The notes beneath the pieces were generated by a model. The model was not told where the DNA came from, made no database searches, and saw only the letters and a program-made list of their open reading frames with translations. From Penium margaritaceum (Eukaryota > Streptophyta > Zygnematophyceae > Desmidiales > Peniaceae): DNA of 64,000 nt. Position 1 is the first letter of the stretch. The number at the start of each line of letters is the position of its first letter. The stretch is from NCBI GenBank assembly GCA_023375785.1, contig SZWC01000028.1, forward strand, positions 93,314 to 157,313. The letters run 5' to 3'. The position numbers were made by a program, and so were the translations under genes. This document shows, piece by piece, positions 60,016 to 64,000 of this stretch.

Positions 60016-62682
60016 GACCGTTTGTGACTTGTGTTATGGTTGGTCAACGTTGACCACCCATATTGAAATTTTGTGGTCATGATCAGTGACATATGCCTAG
60101 TTTGGTTGTTTGGTGTGCATATTAGCCACACCGTGCCACTACGTATTGATGTTCTTTGTCCTTTCTAGTCAATACATAGACTTCCCAGACCACTGTCTCT
60201 CCCTCTGACCATTTGTGACTCGTGCTATGAATTGTCAATGTTGACCACACATAGTGGACTCATTCGGTCGTATTCAGTGACGTATGCATCCTTTGGTTGG
60301 TCACTGTGCATGCTAGCCATACCGTGCCACTGCTTGTTGAAGGTCTTTGTGCTTCCTATTTGATAACTAGTGTTCCCAATCCATTGTTTTCCCCTCTCAC
60401 CATTTGTGACTGGTGTTATGCGTCTTCAAAGTTGACCACATGAAGTGAAATTCGTTCATCATGTTCAGGGACATATGCATACTTTGGTTGGTTAGTGTGC
60501 ATTGAACCCACATTGTGCCACTACATATTGAAGGTAATTGTAGTTGCTAGTAGATAACTAGTATCCACAAACCATTACTTTTCACCCTGACCATTTGTGA
60601 CTCGTGTTGTGAGTTGTCAAAGTTTAGCACACTTAGTGACATAATTTGGTCATGGTCAGTGACATATGCCTACTTTGCTTGGTCATCATGCATGGTCTCC
60701 ACATCGTGCCACAACGTATTGAAGCCCCTTGTGCTTGCAATGTGATACTTGGTGTTCCCAAATCATTGTTTCCCCCTCTGACCACTTGTGACTCGTAGTA
60801 TGAGTTGTCAACGTTGACCACACACAGCGGGTTTCTTTGGTCAAAGGCAGCACATATGCCTACTTTGGTTGGTCATTGTACATGGTAGCCACACCGTGCT
60901 ACTACTTAATAAATGTCGTTGTACTTGGTAGTTGAGAACCGCCAACCATAGCATTGTTTCCTGTCCTGACCGTTTGTGACTCATGTTATGGTTGGTCAAC
61001 GTTGACCACCCATAATGAAGTTATGTCGTCATGATCAGTGACATATGCCTAGTTTGGTTTTTTGGTTTGCATATATGCCACACCATGCCACTACGTATTG
61101 AAGTTCTTCGTCCTTTCTACTCAATACATGGACTTCCCAAACCATTTTCTTTCCCTCTGACCATTTGTGACTCGTCTTATGAGTTGTCAATGTTGACCAC
61201 GCATAGTGGACTTATTCGGTCGTAGTCAGTGACGTATGCATCCTATGGTTGGTCACTGTGCATGCTAGCCATACCGTGCCACTGCTTGTTGAAGGTCTTT
61301 GTGCTTCCTATTTGATAACTAGTACTCCCAATCCATTGATTTCCCCTCTCACCATTTGTGACTGGTGTTATGCGTTTTCAAAGTTGACCACATGAAGTGA
61401 AATTCGTTCATCATGTTCAGGGACATATGCATACTTTGGGTGGTCACTGTGCATTGAAGCCACATTGTGCCACTAGATATTGAAGGTAATTGTACTTGCT
61501 AGTAGATAACTAGTCTTCACAAACCAATACCTTCCACCCAGACCATTTGTGACTCGTGTTGTGAGTTGTCAACGTTTACCACAATTAGTGACATTCTTTT
61601 GTCATGGTCAGTGACATATGCCTACTTTGGTTGGTCATCATGCATGGTCCCCACACCGTGCCACTACGTATTGAAGCCCCTTGTGCTTGACATGTGATAC
61701 GTGGTGTTCCCAAACCATTGTTTCTCCATGTGACCATTTTTGACCCATAGTATGAGTTGTCAACGTGGACCACACACAGCGGATTTCTTTGGTCAAAGGC
61801 AGTAAATATGCTTACTTTGGTCGGTCATTGTGCATGGTAGCCACGGCGCTACTTCTGACTGAAGGTCATTGTACTTGGTAGTTGAGAACCGATATTCTCA
61901 TAGCATTGTTTCCTCTCTTGACCGTTGGTGACTCGTGTTATGGTTGGTCAATATTGACCACCCATATTAAAATCTTCTGGTCATGATCAGTGACATATGC
62001 CTAGTTTGATTATTTGGTGTGCATATTAGCCACACCGTGCCACTACGTATTGAAGTTCGTTGTCCTTTCTAGCCAATACATATGCTTCCCAATCCATTGT
62101 TTTCCCCTCTGACAAGTTGTGACTCGTGTTATGCGTTTTCAACGTTGACCACATGAAGTGAGATTCGTTCGTCATGGTTAGTGACATATGCATACTTTGG
62201 TTGGTCACTGTGCATTGGAGCCACATTGTGCCACTACACATTGAAGGTATTTGTACTTGATAGAAGATAACTATAATTCACAACCCATTACGTTCCACCC
62301 TGACCATTTGTGACTCCTGTTGTGAGTTGTCAAAGTTTACCACACCTAGTGACATTACTTGGTCATGTTTAGTGACATATGCCTACTTTGGTTGGTCATC
62401 GTGCATGGTCTCCACACCGTGCCACAACGTATTGAAGCCCCTTGTGCTTGCTATCTGATACTTGGTGTTCTCAAACCATTGTCTCCCCCTTTGACGATTT
62501 GTGACTCGTATTATGAGTTGTCAACGTTGACCACACACAGCGGATTTCTTTGGTCAAAGGCAGTACATATGCCTACTGTGGTCGGTCATTGTGCATGGTA
62601 GCCACACCATGCTACTACTGACTGAAGGTCGTTGTACTTCGTAGTTGAGAGCCGATCTTCCCATAGCATTGTTTCCTGTCCT
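60016..62682 (+). repeat. HOR block: 5-mer, 5-mer, 4-mer
   Basis: Units 60016-60967, 60968-61919 (952 bp each) and 61920-62682 (763 bp). The B/C parts of the two 5-mers share private variants (GTGCTTCCTATTTGATAAC, GACTGGTGTTATGCG, TTCAGGGACATATGC), so one was recently copied from the other across at least that stretch. Confidence 0.9.
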
Positions 62683-64000
62683 GACCGTTTGCAACTCGTG
62701 CTGTGGTTGGTCAACGTTGACCACCCATATTGGAATTCTGTGGTCATGACCAGTGACATATGCCTAGTTTGGTTGTTTTGTGTGCATATTAGCCACACCG
62801 TGTCACTACGTATTGAAGTTCTGTGTCCTTTTTAGTCAATACATAGGCTTCCCAAACCATTTTCTCTCCCTCTGACCATTTGTGACTCGTGTTATGAGTT
62901 GCCAATGATGACCACTCATGGTGGACTTATTCGGTCGTAGTCAGTGACGTATGCATCCTTTGGTTGGTCATTGTGCACGCTAGCTATACCGTGCCACTGC
63001 TTGCTGAAGGTCTTTGTACTTCCTACTCGATAACTAGTGTTCCCAATCCATTGTTTTCCCCTCTGACCATTTGTGACTCCTACGGGTGATACCAAGTCCA
63101 GGAGACTCGGCTTGACAGAATCGGGATTCCAAGTCCAGGCTCGGACTCGCAAGTGCCAGTCTGTCATTAAGCCTGGACTCAGACTCGCAAGTCTTGCCTT
63201 TAGTCCACAACGTTCTAAATGTGCCCACAAACGCAATAGATGGCATCGTGTTATGAGCCAATCTGACCTATAAGAGGACATACATGGATGAAACATGGCA
63301 ATAGAATGCATGCATGGAAGAAAGAATGGGGAAATGCTCCAACATTGTTGTGTTGTAGTCCAGGACTCGCGAGTCAAAGTGCCATTAAACTTGCGAGTCC
63401 TGGACTCGGACTTGCAAGTCCAAGTCCAGGACTAGCCTCGGTCTTGCAAGTCCGAGTCCAAAGCTAGACTCGGGATTTTGGACTCGGTATCACCCTTACT
63501 GACTCTTGCTATGAGTTTTCAACGTTGACCACGTGAAGTGAAATTCTTTTGTCATGTTCAGTGACATATGCATACTTTGGTTGGTCACTGTGCATTTAAG
63601 CCACATTGTGCCACTACATATTGAAGGTATTTGTACTTGCTAGTAGATAACAAGTATTCACAAACCATTACCTTCCACCCTGACCATTTGTGACTTTTGT
63701 TGTGAGTTGTCAAAGTTTACCACACTCAGTGACATTATTTGGTCATGGTCAGTGACATATGCCTACTTTGGTTGGTCAGCGTGCATGGTCTCCACACCGT
63801 GCCACAACGTATTGAAGCCCCTTGTGCGTACTATGTGATACTTGGTGTTCCCAAACCATTGTTTCCCCCTCTGACCATTTGTGACTTGCATTATGAGTTG
63901 TCAACGTTGACCACACACAGCAGACTTCTTTGGTCAACGGCAGTACATATGCCTACTTTGGTCGGTCATTGTACATGGTAGCCACACCGTGCTCCTACTG
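62683..64000 (+). repeat. 5-mer HOR interrupted by a MITE in its C monomer, cut by the window end
   Basis: A at 62683, B at 62874, C at 63065 (split by the insertion at 63081-63498), D at 63682, and E from 63873, incomplete at 64000. Without the insertion the order and spacing are those of an ordinary 5-mer. Confidence 0.9.
63081..63498. mobile_element. Non-autonomous hAT-like MITE (element 2)
   Basis: A 418-bp insertion at the start of a C monomer. Ends: TACGGGTGATACCAAGTCC at the left, and TAAGGGTGATACCGAGTCC when the right end is read on the minus strand (17 of 19 match). Flanks are GTGACTCC (63073-63080) and CTGACTCT (63499-63506), which differ at two positions; the uninterrupted satellite has GTGACTCG here, so they read as a decayed 8-bp target duplication. 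The interior is rich in GACTCG and its complement, with inverted repeats such as GACTCGCAAGTC (63182-63193), around a more ordinary core near 63195-63355. No transposase is present. The decayed duplication suggests it is older than element 1. Confidence 0.83.

Larger units (their letters stand above)
40504..64000 (+). repeat. Right satellite array, same family and orientation
   Basis: The same five monomer types in the same strand and order as in the left array. It resumes about 30 bp into an E monomer. It contains more extra-monomer units (6-mers at 40664, 55734, 56777 and 58873) than the left array. It runs off the window end inside an E at 64000. Confidence 0.97.

Noticed and set aside
62916-63377. 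A 153-codon minus-strand open frame overlapping B, C and the second MITE
   Set aside because: It runs from satellite into the transposon interior, which is a chance reading through unrelated DNA with low-complexity GACTCG repeats, and it shows no transposase motif.
1-64000. Telomeric repeats, rDNA, endogenous virus copies or LTR elements
   Set aside because: No telomere-type hexamer arrays, no recognisable rRNA sequence and no LTR or virus-like coding sequence were seen in the window.

Overview
The window is almost entirely one tandemly repeated satellite DNA, so it comes from a eukaryotic nuclear genome (heterochromatin, possibly centromeric or pericentromeric). I find no host gene. The satellite is built from monomers of about 190-191 bp, all in one orientation. 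Five diverged monomer types, called A, B, C, D and E here, follow one another in fixed order and form a higher-order repeat (HOR). The two main HOR forms are a 5-mer A-B-C-D-E of about 954 bp (33 complete copies by eye) and a 4-mer A-C-D-E of about 763 bp (22 copies). Most of the rest are 2-, 3- and 6-monomer forms and hybrid monomers, of the kind left by unequal exchange.

Layout. Left array 1-39981; a 522-bp non-satellite interruption 39982-40503 holding a 79-bp run of N inside poly-C and a minus-strand tRNA-like SINE fragment; right array 40504-64000. The phase is offset at the interruption: the left array stops after a D plus one unusual, very diverged monomer (39801-39981), and the right array resumes inside an E. 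Two short non-autonomous DNA transposons with hAT-like features (8-bp target duplications, related terminal inverted repeats) sit inside monomers: 12457-12782 in an A and 63081-63498 in a C.

How the array evolves. The A monomer exists in two forms. The form followed by B (A1) and the form followed directly by C (A2) differ at their last ~30 bp, and the A2 tail looks like a B tail. The 4-mer is therefore best explained by one ancient A/B exchange that removed a B, followed by amplification. Further exchanges are visible as exact or near-exact one-monomer duplications (38540-38935, 40855-41236, 58873-59254), C/D hybrids (17451, 19167, 45434, 49441), a roughly opposite D/C hybrid (56205), and longer duplicated blocks of 0.4-3.4 kb.

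The organism cannot be named from the sequence. The hAT-like MITEs and tRNA-derived SINE are compatible with many animals, and I make no species call. Short open frames of 60-80 codons recur at the same monomer junctions in almost every HOR; they are by-products of the repeat and are not annotated as genes. The most interesting biology is the HOR system itself, with two competing length forms, and a strong palindrome (TGGTCAACGTTGACCA in A, shorter forms in E and C) at the same place in the monomers. All counts and identities were made by eye.
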